Shown: in pieces, positions 29,061-38,309 of the stretch
Position numbering within the stretch: the stretch's first letter is position 1
How the letters are laid out: every line of letters starts with the position of its first letter
Source of the DNA: Photobacterium sp. DA100
GTDB taxonomy: Bacteria; Pseudomonadota; Gammaproteobacteria; Enterobacterales; Vibrionaceae
Direction of reading: 5' to 3'
Length of the DNA: 64,000 nt
Assembly (NCBI RefSeq): GCF_029223585.1
Contig: NZ_CP119423.1
Coordinates: 992,001-1,056,000, forward strand
The notes under the pieces: generated by a model
What the model was told of the DNA's origin: nothing
Databases searched by the model: none
What the model saw: only the letters and a program-made list of their open reading frames with translations
Translations under genes and position numbers: made by a program

Positions 29061-30077
29061 ATGATAGAAGCAGACAGACTGGTCGCCAGTGATTACCCGA
29101 CAACGCGCGAAGAGGACATTATCGATCGTGCGATCCGCCCTAAGCTGCTCGAAGACTACAAGGGCCAGGACCATGTCCGGGATCAGATGGAGATCTTCAT
29201 CAAAGCGGCCAAGCTGCGAGATGAAGCCTTGGATCACTTGCTGATTTTCGGTCCGCCGGGATTGGGGAAGACCACCCTGGCTAACATCGTTGCCAACGAG
29301 ATGGGCGTGAGCATCCGCACCACGTCGGGACCGGTATTGGAAAAGGCGGGCGATCTGGCCGCCCTGTTGACCAACCTGGAAGAAAACGATGTGCTGTTCA
29401 TCGATGAGATCCACCGTCTCAGCCCGCAGGTCGAGGAGGTGCTGTATCCGGCGATGGAGGACTACCAGTTGGATATCATGATCGGTGAAGGTCCGGCAGC
29501 GCGCTCTATCAAGATTGACCTACCACCTTTTACCCTGATTGGTGCTACGACTCGAGCCGGCTCGCTGACCTCACCGCTGCGCGACCGATTTGGTATTACC
29601 CAGCGTCTCGAATACTACAAGGTGGAAGACTTGCGCGGTATTGTCCAGCGCAGTGCCAATTGCCTGGGGTTGTCGATGGAAGAGGCCGGGGCGATGGAAG
29701 TGGCGATGCGAGCCCGAGGTACGCCGCGTATTGCCAACCGCTTACTGCGCCGGGTCCGCGACTTTGCCGAAGTGAAAGGCAATGGCCATATCTGCCCGGA
29801 TATTGCGGGCAAGGCATTGGACATGCTCGATGTCGACAGCAGTGGCTTTGATTACATGGACCGCAAATTGCTGATGGCGATTATCGACAAGTTCATGGGC
29901 GGGCCTGTTGGTCTTGATAACCTTGCCGCGGCTATCGGTGAAGAGCGCGATACCATCGAGGATGTGCTCGAGCCATACCTTATCCAGCAGGGCTATCTGC
30001 AGCGTACCCCGCGTGGCCGCATTGCCACCCACCGAGCGTATTTGCACTTCGGCTTTGATGTGCCGGAGACAAAATGA
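29061..30077 (+). CDS. ruvB: Holliday junction branch-migration ATPase RuvB
   Basis: A 338-residue AAA+ hexameric motor. Walker A is [12 protein letters not shown], Walker B is FIDEIHRL, sensor 1 is GATTRAG, and the arginine-finger segment is LRDRFGI. The C-terminal winged helix ends [13 protein letters not shown]. It drives branch migration with RuvA and hands junctions to RuvC. AAGG precedes the ATG. The terminator stem begins at the stop codon. Confidence 0.98.
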   Translation: MIEADRLVASDYPTTREEDIIDRAIRPKLLEDYKGQDHVRDQMEIFIKAAKLRDEALDHLLIFGPPGLGKTTLANIVANEMGVSIRTTSGPVLEKAGDLAALLTNLEENDVLFIDEIHRLSPQVEEVLYPAMEDYQLDIMIGEGPAARSIKIDLPPFTLIGATTRAGSLTSPLRDRFGITQRLEYYKVEDLRGIVQRSANCLGLSMEEAGAMEVAMRARGTPRIANRLLRRVRDFAEVKGNGHICPDIAGKALDMLDVDSSGFDYMDRKLLMAIIDKFMGGPVGLDNLAAAIGEERDTIEDVLEPYLIQQGYLQRTPRGRIATHRAYLHFGFDVPETK

Positions 30078-30107
30078 AAAAAGGTTGCCAAGAGGCAACC
30101 TTTTTCA
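30072..30107 (+). terminator. ruvB terminator
   Basis: A long stem (AAATGAAAAAAGGTTGCC with GGCAACCTTTTTCATTT, one base bulged) that includes the ruvB stop codon, with the T-run within the 3' arm. Confidence 0.88.
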
Positions 30108-30162
30108 TTTGGGGTGACGGCTGCCAGAACGTTAATCTTGGCAGCCACCACAGGGGGACAGT

Positions 30163-31059
30163 TTATACAGGAAGTAATGCAGCACCGAGTACACCGCTGT
30201 CATCGCCCAGTTTTGCTTGACGAATGGGGGTGTTGCACAGGCCACCGAAGACGTATTGGCTGAGCCGTGACGGCAGATCAATATAGAGACTTTCTTGATT
30301 CGACATGCCCCCACCTAGCACAATAACGGCAGGGTCAAAGAAATTTATCACCTGCGCCAATGCTCGAGCCAACTGATCCAGGTAAAGCTCGTAGTGCACT
30401 TTGGCGGATGGGTCGCGGCTGACGAGTTCCATGATGTCTTTACTACTCAGCTCTGTCTGGTGTTTTTGGTTATAGCTTTTGGCAAAACCTGTCCCCGAGA
30501 GAAAGCTTTCGTTACAGACATTTCGTCCGCAGTAGCATGGATCGGGCGTGCCATCTTTGACCGGGTGGTAATCAGCTAAAGGGTTGTGACCCCATTCTCC
30601 GGCGACGTTATTAGGTCCTGTCACAAGATGCTTGTTATAAACAACACCTCCGCCACAACCTGTGCCCAAGATTGCACCAAAGCAACTATGGAAGTCTTGC
30701 CCCGCACCATTTACCGCCTCGCTAAGCGCGAAACAGTCAGCGTCGTTGGCTAACCAGACGGGTTGCCCTAGTTCCCGGCTTAGATCTTCCTTTAAGGCAT
30801 GACCATTGAGGATCAGAATATTGGAATTCTTGATTTTGTCGGTATTGGGGCAAATTGCTCCCGGTAAGCCGATGCCAATGCTAAATCGCTCAGGGATGTG
30901 GTTAGCCGCGGTGGCTACAACCCGTTGTATTTGATCGATGAACGCATGATAGCTTTGCTTTTCTGTTTCATAGCGCTGGTAGTACACTTGAACACCTGCC
31001 GGAGAATAAACAGCGGCGGCAATTTTGGTCCCACCAATATCAAGGCCTAAACGGTACAT
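30163..31059 (-). CDS. ROK-family sugar kinase, fructokinase (Mak)-like, with zinc motif
   Basis: A 298-residue ASKHA-fold kinase. It has the phosphate loop GLDIGGTKIAAAVY, the catalytic base in WLANDADCFALSEA, and the ROK zinc site: His in AGEWGHNPL plus the cysteines of PCYCGRNVC. The end (VIVLGGGMSN, FGGLCNTPIRQAKLGD) resembles E. coli Mak more than NagK, so fructose, mannose or a related hexose is the likely substrate; N-acylhexosamine is possible from context. AGGAAA precedes the ATG. It lies 18 bases downstream of the porin gene in the same operon, divergent from the GH38 operon. Confidence 0.85.
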   Translation of the reverse strand: MYRLGLDIGGTKIAAAVYSPAGVQVYYQRYETEKQSYHAFIDQIQRVVATAANHIPERFSIGIGLPGAICPNTDKIKNSNILILNGHALKEDLSRELGQPVWLANDADCFALSEAVNGAGQDFHSCFGAILGTGCGGGVVYNKHLVTGPNNVAGEWGHNPLADYHPVKDGTPDPCYCGRNVCNESFLSGTGFAKSYNQKHQTELSSKDIMELVSRDPSAKVHYELYLDQLARALAQVINFFDPAVIVLGGGMSNQESLYIDLPSRLSQYVFGGLCNTPIRQAKLGDDSGVLGAALLPV

Positions 31060-31077
31060 AGGTTTCCTGTTGTTCAG

Positions 31078-32112
31078 TTAGTAGCCCAGCGGGACGTTAA
31101 TGGTGAGCTTACCGATCGTTTCCATTCGGCTATACTCGCCGCCAACCCAAGGGCTGTCGTTATAGTGGTAGTCCCACATATCATGGCCGACCAAGCCGGT
31201 TACAGTTATGCCGTTATCGAAGGTCTTGCGATAGCTAGCCTCAAGTCGGGTGTAAAACTCCACGAACTTATCTCGCAGTACTTCACTGGAATCATCCATG
31301 CCAAGGTAGAACTCGAGCTTGTTGTGCCAAGTCAGCTTGAAGTTGTCGTGTTGGATGATATCAAACCACATTTCGTTCTCGGAGCCGTAGTGATACTTAA
31401 TGCCATCTTTTGCCATGGTATCTAGGTAGTTACGGAAACTAACGATGGAACTGAGTCGGTCGTTCCACTTCGAGACGAGGAAGAAGTTCATCACCTGTTG
31501 GCGGTGGCCCCGGACGTTACCGGTATTGCCGTTTTCATGAAATTTGCTCGCGCCGCCCAGCACAATGTACTCCGTTAACAGCGGACGGAAGTTCAAAGTG
31601 TGGCTGCCGCTATCCCAAGGCGTAATGCCGTTCGGGAAAGAGGTCAGAAAATCAAACTGCAGGTAGTAGTCATTGGAACTCCAGTTAAAGTCATTGTTGG
31701 TGTTTTTGAAGTTCCAATCCCCCTCCCAGGCAAGAGCAGGGCGGAAGGTCCATTCGCGGCCCCAGAAATTCAAACCACGGAAGTGATAACGTAAATGGGC
31801 TTCATGGTCCCAGTGGTAACCATTTTTTCTCATGCCTCGGTCATCATCAAAATCAGTGAAGTAATCAATCCGTCGAAGGTCAAGCCACAAATCAACGTTT
31901 TCGGTTAACTGAAGCATACCCTGCAATAACTTCTTGTTGACCTCGACTTCGTCTCGTGAATAAGGATTAGGGGCATTGTCATAGTCGTAACGGAAATGGC
32001 GGTACTCTGTTTCGTTTTGGATCCAGCCGCCGTTGTTTGCCATGGCTATGCTGGGTAATAGGCTTAGGGCTACTGCTGCTGACAGAAGCGTTTTCTTTGT
32101 ATTAATTGTCAT
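31078..32112 (-). CDS. Outer-membrane beta-barrel porin (OmpG-like), probable glycan porin
   Basis: A 344-residue exported protein with a signal peptide ending at SIAMA (about residue 25). The mature part is rich in alternating aromatic and polar residues (WTFRPALAWEGDWNF, NDYYLQFDFLTSF, EMWFDIIQHDNFKLTWHNKLEFYLG), typical of a monomeric beta-barrel, and ends in a terminal aromatic residue (LTINVPLGY). It resembles OmpG/KdgM-type saccharide channels rather than trimeric OmpC-type porins. As first gene of the operon with a ROK kinase, opposite a mannosidase operon, it probably admits the oligosaccharide. Ribosome site weak. Confidence 0.75.
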   Translation of the reverse strand: MTINTKKTLLSAAVALSLLPSIAMANNGGWIQNETEYRHFRYDYDNAPNPYSRDEVEVNKKLLQGMLQLTENVDLWLDLRRIDYFTDFDDDRGMRKNGYHWDHEAHLRYHFRGLNFWGREWTFRPALAWEGDWNFKNTNNDFNWSSNDYYLQFDFLTSFPNGITPWDSGSHTLNFRPLLTEYIVLGGASKFHENGNTGNVRGHRQQVMNFFLVSKWNDRLSSIVSFRNYLDTMAKDGIKYHYGSENEMWFDIIQHDNFKLTWHNKLEFYLGMDDSSEVLRDKFVEFYTRLEASYRKTFDNGITVTGLVGHDMWDYHYNDSPWVGGEYSRMETIGKLTINVPLGY

Positions 32113-32192
32113 TATGGTCTCGCTAGATGTTCATTGTCGCAGCAATTATTCAGGAGAAATTCAAGATTCATTCAGCCAATGGTGAATAAATC

Positions 32193-32215
32193 TTCAATAA
32201 GTGATCCTTATCGAA
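32193..32215. promoter_or_regulatory. Inverted repeat near the porin promoter, operator candidate
   Basis: TTCAATAAG-N5-CTTATCGAA: 9-bp arms with one mismatch, about 80 bases upstream of the porin start. Candidate site for the operon's RpiR protein. Confidence 0.4.
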
Positions 32216-32241
32216 AGCCTGGTCCGATATCCTCGTCCCAG

Positions 32242-32257
32242 TGTGACGCACCTCACT
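32242..32257. promoter_or_regulatory. CRP-like box (porin side)
   Basis: TGTGA-CGCACC-TCACT matches the CRP consensus TGTGA-N6-TCACA at 9 of 10 core positions. Confidence 0.6.
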
Positions 32258-32455
32258 TCTAGCTTTTTGTGACCTCGATCGGTGACTATCGAAACCATGT
32301 TTTTTTTACATTTATAATCAATTGTTTATTTTATTTATCATTACCATCCCCGTTTTCTAGCACGGATATTTTGACGTTTTGGAAGGGATTGAAAACAACC
32401 CTATCAGCGCGATGTGATCTTGATCGCTGCGCCCGTCACAAAACTACCCTGGATG

Positions 32456-32471
32456 CGTGACATTGATCACC
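32456..32471. promoter_or_regulatory. CRP-like box (epimerase side)
   Basis: CGTGA-CATTGA-TCACC matches the CRP core at 8 of 10 positions. Confidence 0.55.
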
Positions 32472-32491
32472 TGGGTGAAAAAAAAGCCCCC

Positions 32492-32509
32492 TCAATTCTC
32501 GAGCATTGA
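32492..32509. promoter_or_regulatory. 18-bp palindrome upstream of the epimerase gene, operator candidate
   Basis: TCAATTCTCGAGCATTGA is self-complementary at 16 of 18 positions. It lies between the CRP-like box and the first gene of the operon. Confidence 0.45.
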
Positions 32510-32676
32510 AAATTTTTATTATTCTGCACTCGCTCCAGCAACAAAGATTATTGTTTTTATAAGCAAGCTATTGGCTAAGTAATTGATAAAAGGAAAAAGA
32601 TTTTTTCAGTTTGTTTTGCTGGCTGTTCTGGCGGCTAAATGAGCAAACTAAAAGAATATTTATGCAGAGGTTGATT

Positions 32677-33366
32677 ATGTTACAGGCACTAAAGGGTCAA
32701 TTAATTGCTTCGGTTCAGGCATTACCGGATGAACCATTACATGGGCCTGAAACCATGGTCAAAATGGCCGGCGCCGTATTAGAAGGTGGTGCAAAAGCAT
32801 TGCGAGTCCAATCTGCTGCTGATATCCGTGCGGTAAAGTCTGCCTTCCCTGATATTCCTGTGATCGGCCTTATTAAGCAAGACTACAGTGATTCAGAAAT
32901 CTTCATCACCCCGACAAAGAAAGAAGTGACAGCCATCATTGCAGCCGGCGCTGATATGGTTGCGCTGGATATGACGGGAAGGGCGCGGCCTAGCAATGAA
33001 AAAGTCGAAGAATTAGTCGCACTAGCACATGTTGCGGGTCGCCAGGTAATGGCTGATATTGCAACCTACGAGCAAGGTATCACTGCGCAATCGTTAGGCG
33101 CTGACTGTATTTCAACTACCTTGTCCGGCTACACCCCGGATACCCAGCACCGTGGTGATACCCCAGATTTTGCCCTGATCCGCAGGCTGAGCCAAACGTT
33201 GACTGTTCCAGTGATTGCTGAAGGACGTATTTGGACTCCTGAGCAACTTGGCCAGGTACTTTCTGCCGGTGCCTACACCGCGGTTGTTGGCTCGGCAATC
33301 ACACGTCCACAACTGATTGCCAAGCGTTTCAGTCATGCGATGGCAAGTTATACGGAGACTGTGTGA
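32677..33366 (+). CDS. nanE: N-acetylmannosamine-6-phosphate 2-epimerase (NanE family)
   Basis: A 229-residue TIM-barrel enzyme that converts ManNAc-6-phosphate to GlcNAc-6-phosphate. NanE landmarks: LIASVQALPDEPL at the start, GGAKALRVQS, PVIGLIKQDY, TPTKKEV, ALDMTGRARP, ADIATYEQG, STTLSGYT and VIAEGRIWTPEQ. The start is the ATG after AGAGG; upstream in-frame ATGs lack a ribosome site. It is the first gene of the nine-gene operon, and its stop overlaps the next start (TGATG). No sialate lyase is in the window, so the ManNAc may come from another glycan. Confidence 0.92.
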   Translation: MLQALKGQLIASVQALPDEPLHGPETMVKMAGAVLEGGAKALRVQSAADIRAVKSAFPDIPVIGLIKQDYSDSEIFITPTKKEVTAIIAAGADMVALDMTGRARPSNEKVEELVALAHVAGRQVMADIATYEQGITAQSLGADCISTTLSGYTPDTQHRGDTPDFALIRRLSQTLTVPVIAEGRIWTPEQLGQVLSAGAYTAVVGSAITRPQLIAKRFSHAMASYTETV

Positions 33367-34301
33367 TGAATGAACTTGCGCTGGGGCTGGACTTGGGTGG
33401 CACAAAGATTCGGGCTGGATTGATTGACCAGCAGGGGCAGTTGGTGGTGGCCAATACTTACCCGACGGATATATCTAACGGCCGTGAAGGCATTATGAAC
33501 AGCATTATCAGTGCTATTGCCCCTTTGCTGACCCGAGCACGCAGAGAAGGCAAGCTGCTAATGGGAATAGGTATTTCAGCCGCTGGAGTGATCAATGTTC
33601 GTTCTGGTACCGTCATTGATGCAACAGACAGCCTGCCACAATGGCGTGGAACAAGGCTCGGTTATTTGCTTGAGGAAGAGTTCGGCCTGCATATCTGCAC
33701 TGATAACGATGTGAATTGTGCCTTGCTTGGTGAGCAATGGCTGGGTGGGGCGAAGAACTATCAGGATGTGGTGATGCTAACACTGGGGACGGGCCTTGGT
33801 GGGGCAATGTCCCGTGGTGGCGAGCTTGTCCATGGTGCTGGCTTTTTGGCTGGCCACTGGGGGCGGATGGAAGTGCCGCACCCGTATCGCCCGCAACATT
33901 GGGTGACTCTGGAATCCCTTCTCTCGGGGACGGGATTGCGCGAAACCCTGTTGTTCCAGCTACCACTTCAAGAGCATAACAATTATCCGGATGGCATCAG
34001 CATAATCCAGGCCTACGCAAACCGCGATCCTAGGGTGATTGCGGCCGTGGAAGACTTTTTCAAATTGCTGGGTAAGACCATTGCTAATATTCGCTGGACC
34101 GTTGATCCGGAGTTGGTGCTGCTAGGTGGTGGCATGATCAATTCACGTGATTATTGGTGGGAGCTAATGACCCGCTTTGTTAAAGAGTGCGGTGTGATGA
34201 CGCCGATCAGACCGGCAATCCTGGGCAATGATGCGGGGATGTACGGTGCAGCCCGGATGGTCTTCAACCACTTCGAATCTCTCAAACATCAACAAGATTA
34301 A
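33366..34301 (+). CDS. ROK-family kinase, probable N-acylmannosamine kinase, without zinc motif
   Basis: A 311-residue ASKHA kinase with phosphate loop GLDLGGTKIRAGLI, catalytic region CTDNDVNCALLGEQ, second phosphate site LTLGTGLGGAM and the C-terminal LVLLGGGMIN. The usual ROK zinc motif is missing: after AGHWGRMEV no CxCGxxxC follows before ESLLSGTGL. The ATG overlaps the epimerase stop by one base, indicating translational coupling and supporting a ManNAc kinase (NanK-like) role, which is inference. Compare the zinc-bearing ROK kinase in the divergent operon. Confidence 0.85.
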   Translation: MNELALGLDLGGTKIRAGLIDQQGQLVVANTYPTDISNGREGIMNSIISAIAPLLTRARREGKLLMGIGISAAGVINVRSGTVIDATDSLPQWRGTRLGYLLEEEFGLHICTDNDVNCALLGEQWLGGAKNYQDVVMLTLGTGLGGAMSRGGELVHGAGFLAGHWGRMEVPHPYRPQHWVTLESLLSGTGLRETLLFQLPLQEHNNYPDGISIIQAYANRDPRVIAAVEDFFKLLGKTIANIRWTVDPELVLLGGGMINSRDYWWELMTRFVKECGVMTPIRPAILGNDAGMYGAARMVFNHFESLKHQQD

Positions 34302-34308
34302 CAGGCAA

Positions 34309-34328
34309 CGGGTCGTTAATTGGACCCG
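34309..34328 (+). repeat. Intercistronic hairpin, ROK kinase - GH38
   Basis: CGGGTC / GACCCG stem with an 8-base loop just upstream of the GH38 ribosome site. No T-tract. Confidence 0.5.
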
Positions 34329-34339
34329 GGAAAGAAATC

Positions 34340-36874
34340 ATGGCTAAGAAAATTTGTTCAGTTGTTTTTCATACGCATTGGGACAGGGAGTGGTACTTTC
34401 CTTTTGAAACCTTCCGCGCTCGCTTGATCCGGGTGATGGAGCGCGTTGCCTCGGCCCTCGAGCAGAATGAGCTTGATAGCTTTTTGTTTGACGGCCAGGT
34501 TGTTGCCGCCGAAGACCTGCTGGCAACGTGTGAGCCAGAGTTGGCGGAGCGATTGCATGTGCTGATGCAACAGGGCCGCCTGGTACTTGGCCCATGGTAT
34601 GTGATGTCGGATGAGTTTCTCTGCAGTGGTGAGAGTCTGATCCGAAACCTTGAGATTGGCCGCAAACTGGCGCTGTCATTGGGTAATTACCAAAAGGTGG
34701 GTTACTTGCCTGATACTTTTGGCCATATCGGTCAGATGCCTCAACTTCTACAGGGGTTTGACATCAATAATGCGGTGATGTGGCGCGGTATCGATCAGCA
34801 ATCTTCCGAGTTGCGCTGGCAGGCGGAGGATGGCAGTGAGGTCTTCATGCTGTTCCTGACAGAAGGGTATTATCAGCATCCGCTGAACACAGATAATTTT
34901 GTTGAGGGTGTCAACAGTTATCTCGACAAGATCACCGGATGTGCCAGCAGCAACAAGCTGTTGTTGACTCAGGGCGGTGACCATCTGCGTCCTTCCGAGG
35001 GCAACATGGCTGAACGTATCGCCCAGTTCAATGCTCAGTCCCAGCAGTATCAGTTGCAGCAGAGTAACCTGACTGACTATATCGATGAGCTTCAGCAGGG
35101 TGTAGAGCTTGAGCAATTGCCAGCCATGCAAGGCGAATTGCGCGGCAATGAGAAAGCCTTTGTTCTGCCGGACGTGCTTTCGACCCGCCGATACTTAAAG
35201 CAGCAGAACCAACAGGCGGAAGATCGCCTGACAGCTCAGGTTGAGCCGCTACTGGCAATGGCTCCTATCAAGCATTACCCCAACCGTTATTTGGAAGAGA
35301 GCTGGAAAATGCTGCTTGTCCAGCATGCCCATGACTCGATTTGTGGATGTTCAGTGGATGAAGTCCACCGAGAGATGGAATCACGCTATGAAAAGTTGTC
35401 CCAGCGCTGCGATGCGATGGAGTCAATGGCACTGCTGTCATTAGGGTGCATCAGTGATGAAAAAAATACTCCGGGCAAGGCCGATCCATTTGCTGATGAT
35501 GCCCGCTTTACGCTGTTTAATCCAAGCCCCAAACGATACAAGGGATGGATCAGCGAGAAAATTTTCTTACAGGGAGAGCTGCGCCAGCATCTGGTACTGA
35601 CCCAGTCAGGCGGTAACGAATTTGAACCCGTCGTGATCATGGCTGAGCCGGGCTTCCGCTTCACTTCACCGATCGATGATTTTCCGGACCGTATCGAAGG
35701 CCATTGGTATGAATTAGGTTTTATCTCTGAGGTTGAAGGCCTGTCTCATTGTGAGTTTACCGTCAGCGAGCGCCAGGCCGCATACGTTGTCGAGCACGTC
35801 TGCCGTCGTTCGATTGACAACGATATCTACAGCATAGCACTCGCTGATGACGCCACACTGACCATTACGGATAAGCGCAATGGAAAAGTTTGGTGTGGTG
35901 TTGGACGTATCGAAAGCAGTATGGATGCTGGTGATAGCTATAACTTTGCGCCGCCGATGCACGACCATTTCAGCCAGGCAAAGTTGGTCGGCAATGTACA
36001 GACCCGGTTGCATCCAGCATTTAGCGAGCTGACTTTCGATATCGAGTTGGCTCAACCTGCTGCATTAGCAGAGCACCGTCGTCATGCATCTGCAAAAGAA
36101 GTGGTAAGCCATGGTCAGATGCGAGTACGCCTGTTCAAGGGGAGCGAACATATCGAGTGCCGTTTAGTGTGGCATAACAATGCCCAAGATCAGCGCCTGT
36201 CATTGCATATCCCTACCGGCGAGAAGCTTGCAGTAACCCATGCCGATAGTGCGTTCGAAGTTGTTAGCCGTGATGTGGTTTATCAAGATAACAACCCAGT
36301 ACAGGCCAACAGAGAGGCCAAGGTCTCGGTTAACCCGAGTCAGAGTTTTGTCCATGCTGGTGGGGTTCAGTACATCCACCAGGGGACTCCGGAATATCGG
36401 GTGGTTGCAGGTGACTGTGACGAACTGGCTATTACTCTGCTACGCAGTGTGGGCTGGTTGTCACGCCGTGATTTCTCAACCCGTGGCAATGGTGCAGGGC
36501 CAGACCTACCAACCCCAGAAGCACAGTGCCTTGGCCAGCATGAGTATCGCTTTAGTTTGGTGATGACGGACTTTGAATCAGCAGCGGTTTGCAATCGTGC
36601 AGCATGGTTCAGGCACAAGCCGATGTTGCTTCAGGGCCATAGCCAAAAATGGTTGGAGAATGTGGTGCTTAGTAATGAGGCATTGCAAGTCTCTGCGGTC
36701 AGGCGCCAAGGAGATGAGCTTGAACTAAGGGTATGGAACCCAACCGCAGACATCCAGCCATTTACTCTGAATAAGGCTTATCGGGTGGTTTCCCTTGATG
36801 GTCGACACCTAGCAACGGCCTCAGAAATTAGTCCAAAACAAATTCTTACAGTGCGTATCGCACACTCCCAATAA
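34340..36874 (+). CDS. Glycoside hydrolase family 38 alpha-mannosidase, cytoplasmic
   Basis: An 844-residue zinc-dependent retaining alpha-mannosidase of the GH38 family (MngB-like size). Zinc ligands are expected at H13 and D15 in HTHWDREWY, the catalytic nucleophile and ligand is D125 in GYLPDTFGHIGQMPQ, and a later HDSICGCSVDE segment supplies the fourth ligand. N-terminal catalytic barrel, middle helical bundle and C-terminal beta domains are all present. There is no signal peptide, so it acts on imported substrate. GH38 bacterial enzymes cut alpha-mannosides, including mannosylglycerate derivatives; the actual substrate is unknown. It starts 38 bases after the ROK kinase. Confidence 0.92.
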   Translation: MAKKICSVVFHTHWDREWYFPFETFRARLIRVMERVASALEQNELDSFLFDGQVVAAEDLLATCEPELAERLHVLMQQGRLVLGPWYVMSDEFLCSGESLIRNLEIGRKLALSLGNYQKVGYLPDTFGHIGQMPQLLQGFDINNAVMWRGIDQQSSELRWQAEDGSEVFMLFLTEGYYQHPLNTDNFVEGVNSYLDKITGCASSNKLLLTQGGDHLRPSEGNMAERIAQFNAQSQQYQLQQSNLTDYIDELQQGVELEQLPAMQGELRGNEKAFVLPDVLSTRRYLKQQNQQAEDRLTAQVEPLLAMAPIKHYPNRYLEESWKMLLVQHAHDSICGCSVDEVHREMESRYEKLSQRCDAMESMALLSLGCISDEKNTPGKADPFADDARFTLFNPSPKRYKGWISEKIFLQGELRQHLVLTQSGGNEFEPVVIMAEPGFRFTSPIDDFPDRIEGHWYELGFISEVEGLSHCEFTVSERQAAYVVEHVCRRSIDNDIYSIALADDATLTITDKRNGKVWCGVGRIESSMDAGDSYNFAPPMHDHFSQAKLVGNVQTRLHPAFSELTFDIELAQPAALAEHRRHASAKEVVSHGQMRVRLFKGSEHIECRLVWHNNAQDQRLSLHIPTGEKLAVTHADSAFEVVSRDVVYQDNNPVQANREAKVSVNPSQSFVHAGGVQYIHQGTPEYRVVAGDCDELAITLLRSVGWLSRRDFSTRGNGAGPDLPTPEAQCLGQHEYRFSLVMTDFESAAVCNRAAWFRHKPMLLQGHSQKWLENVVLSNEALQVSAVRRQGDELELRVWNPTADIQPFTLNKAYRVVSLDGRHLATASEISPKQILTVRIAHSQ

Positions 36875-36884
36875 CTTGAACGTT

Positions 36885-36904
36885 ATGGGGCAGGAATGCC
36901 CCAT
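36885..36904 (+). repeat. Intercistronic hairpin, GH38 - permease
   Basis: ATGGGGC / GCCCCAT perfect 7-bp stem, no T-tract, upstream of the permease ribosome site. Confidence 0.55.
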
Positions 36905-36930
36905 CTACTCTGTAACTCTTGAGGCGAACT

Positions 36931-38301
36931 ATGACGAACTTGGAACTGATTCGTTTATTTTTAATCGCGGCGATACTGGTCTACTTCGTGTATGCCATGA
37001 TCACCAAGCGAATTTCCACTTTGATTGCTCTTCCAATAATGGGTGTGCTGACAGCAATGGTTGCCAGCGTGGGGACGTTGCCTTTTCTTGGCCTGTTTGC
37101 CCATGAAAATGCCCAAGGTGAAACCGTCCAGGGCATCATGAATGCGGTGCTTGGCGATGGTGCCAGAATGATGGCGTCAACCATTGCTGCTTCTATTTTT
37201 GGTGGTGCCTTTGCGGTGTTACTGCGTAAAGTAGGGATTGCCGAAGCGATTATCAAAAAAGCCGCTGAGCTCGCTGGGGACCGTGTCCGAGTGATTGCCT
37301 TTATTTTCTACCTCGCGACGGTTGTTATCTTCTCGGCTATCGGTGGTCTTGGTGCTGTTATCCTGATTGGCTCGGTGGCCCTGCCAATTATGATGACCGC
37401 AGGTATCTCGGGTACGGTAGCTGGCGCGATTATCCTGCTCGGCCTGACTACCGGTGGGGTCATGAACCCAGCAGGCTTTGCCTTTTTCGCAACCATTCTC
37501 GAACCGGTGATTGCTGGTGGTTATGATGCGGCCTATGAGATTGTTGCCCGTATGGCGATCACTCTGTTCATTATTTCAGCCTTGGTTTCTGTGGGCTATA
37601 TCCTGCTGAATGTGAAGAACTCACAGCGCAGTGCTTGGCACGCCCGCAAAACTCAGTCGGCTTATGAGCTTAGCAACTGGGCGCTAATTTCTCCTATTGT
37701 CCCGGTAGCTCTGGTATTGGGTTCTATCTACTTGCTACCGCAAGTCATAACGGCAGAGTTGGCGATCATTGTCGGTATCCTCTATACCGTTTTTGTATGC
37801 AAAATCAAAGATAAGGTTAATGCAATCGCCCAGTCCTTCGTACAGGGCACCCAAGAAGTGGCTGGTGCCGTAGTGCTGCTAATTGGCTTGGGTATCCTTA
37901 TTCGGGGTGTCCAGTTCTACACAGTGACGCCGATTATTACCCCTGCTATCGAGACACTGGTTGCGATGCTGCAAAGCCCGATGACTTATGTGATTGGCTT
38001 TACCCTTGCGACTCCTTTGGTGCTCTACCGTGGCCCATTGAACTCATGGGGTATCGGTGGCTCACTGCCTGCTATCTTTGCAACTGCCGGCTTCTCACCA
38101 ATTGCTGTGGTTTGGGTACTTCGCTCTACCGGTATGATGCAGGGCTTCGGTGACCCGACAAACTCGCAAAATATCTGGATTGCCGATTTCGTCCAGGTTG
38201 ACCCGAATGACATTACCAAGAGCTTGTTCTGGGTCGGTCTGGTGATCACCTTCATTGCCCTGACTTGGGCCATTGTTATCGACCAAATCCCATTGATTTA
38301 A
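36931..38301 (+). CDS. Predicted permease of the ion-transporter type (multi-spanning)
   Basis: A 456-residue inner-membrane protein with 11-12 hydrophobic helices. Two related re-entrant-like halves carry small-residue motifs (SAIGGLGAVILIGSVALP with TTGGVMNPAGFAFF, and PLVLYRGPLNSWGIGGSLPA with GMMQGFGDPTNSQN), as in gluconate/citrate-type ion-coupled carriers. I cannot assign an exact family. The start follows GAGG; an ATG four codons upstream is rejected. Position after the mannosidase and before the hydantoinase-like gene suggests import of the operon's substrate. Confidence 0.75.
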   Translation: MTNLELIRLFLIAAILVYFVYAMITKRISTLIALPIMGVLTAMVASVGTLPFLGLFAHENAQGETVQGIMNAVLGDGARMMASTIAASIFGGAFAVLLRKVGIAEAIIKKAAELAGDRVRVIAFIFYLATVVIFSAIGGLGAVILIGSVALPIMMTAGISGTVAGAIILLGLTTGGVMNPAGFAFFATILEPVIAGGYDAAYEIVARMAITLFIISALVSVGYILLNVKNSQRSAWHARKTQSAYELSNWALISPIVPVALVLGSIYLLPQVITAELAIIVGILYTVFVCKIKDKVNAIAQSFVQGTQEVAGAVVLLIGLGILIRGVQFYTVTPIITPAIETLVAMLQSPMTYVIGFTLATPLVLYRGPLNSWGIGGSLPAIFATAGFSPIAVVWVLRSTGMMQGFGDPTNSQNIWIADFVQVDPNDITKSLFWVGLVITFIALTWAIVIDQIPLI

Positions 38302-38309
38302 CCAACGGT

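Larger units (their letters stand above)
32113..32676. promoter_or_regulatory. Divergent control region of the porin-kinase and GH38 operons
   Basis: 564 bases with no ORF. It contains two good CRP-like boxes, two weaker ones (TGTGA half-sites at 32268 and 32413) and two palindromes, all listed or discussed separately. AT-rich stretches around 32300-32340 and 32510-32530 are plausible promoter positions. This is where catabolite control and the operon's own RpiR regulator would be expected to act. Confidence 0.6.

Noticed and set aside
32268..32428. Two further CRP-like half-sites (TGTGA at 32268 and 32413)
   Set aside because: The second halves (TCGGT, TCGCT) match poorly, so they are not listed as separate sites.
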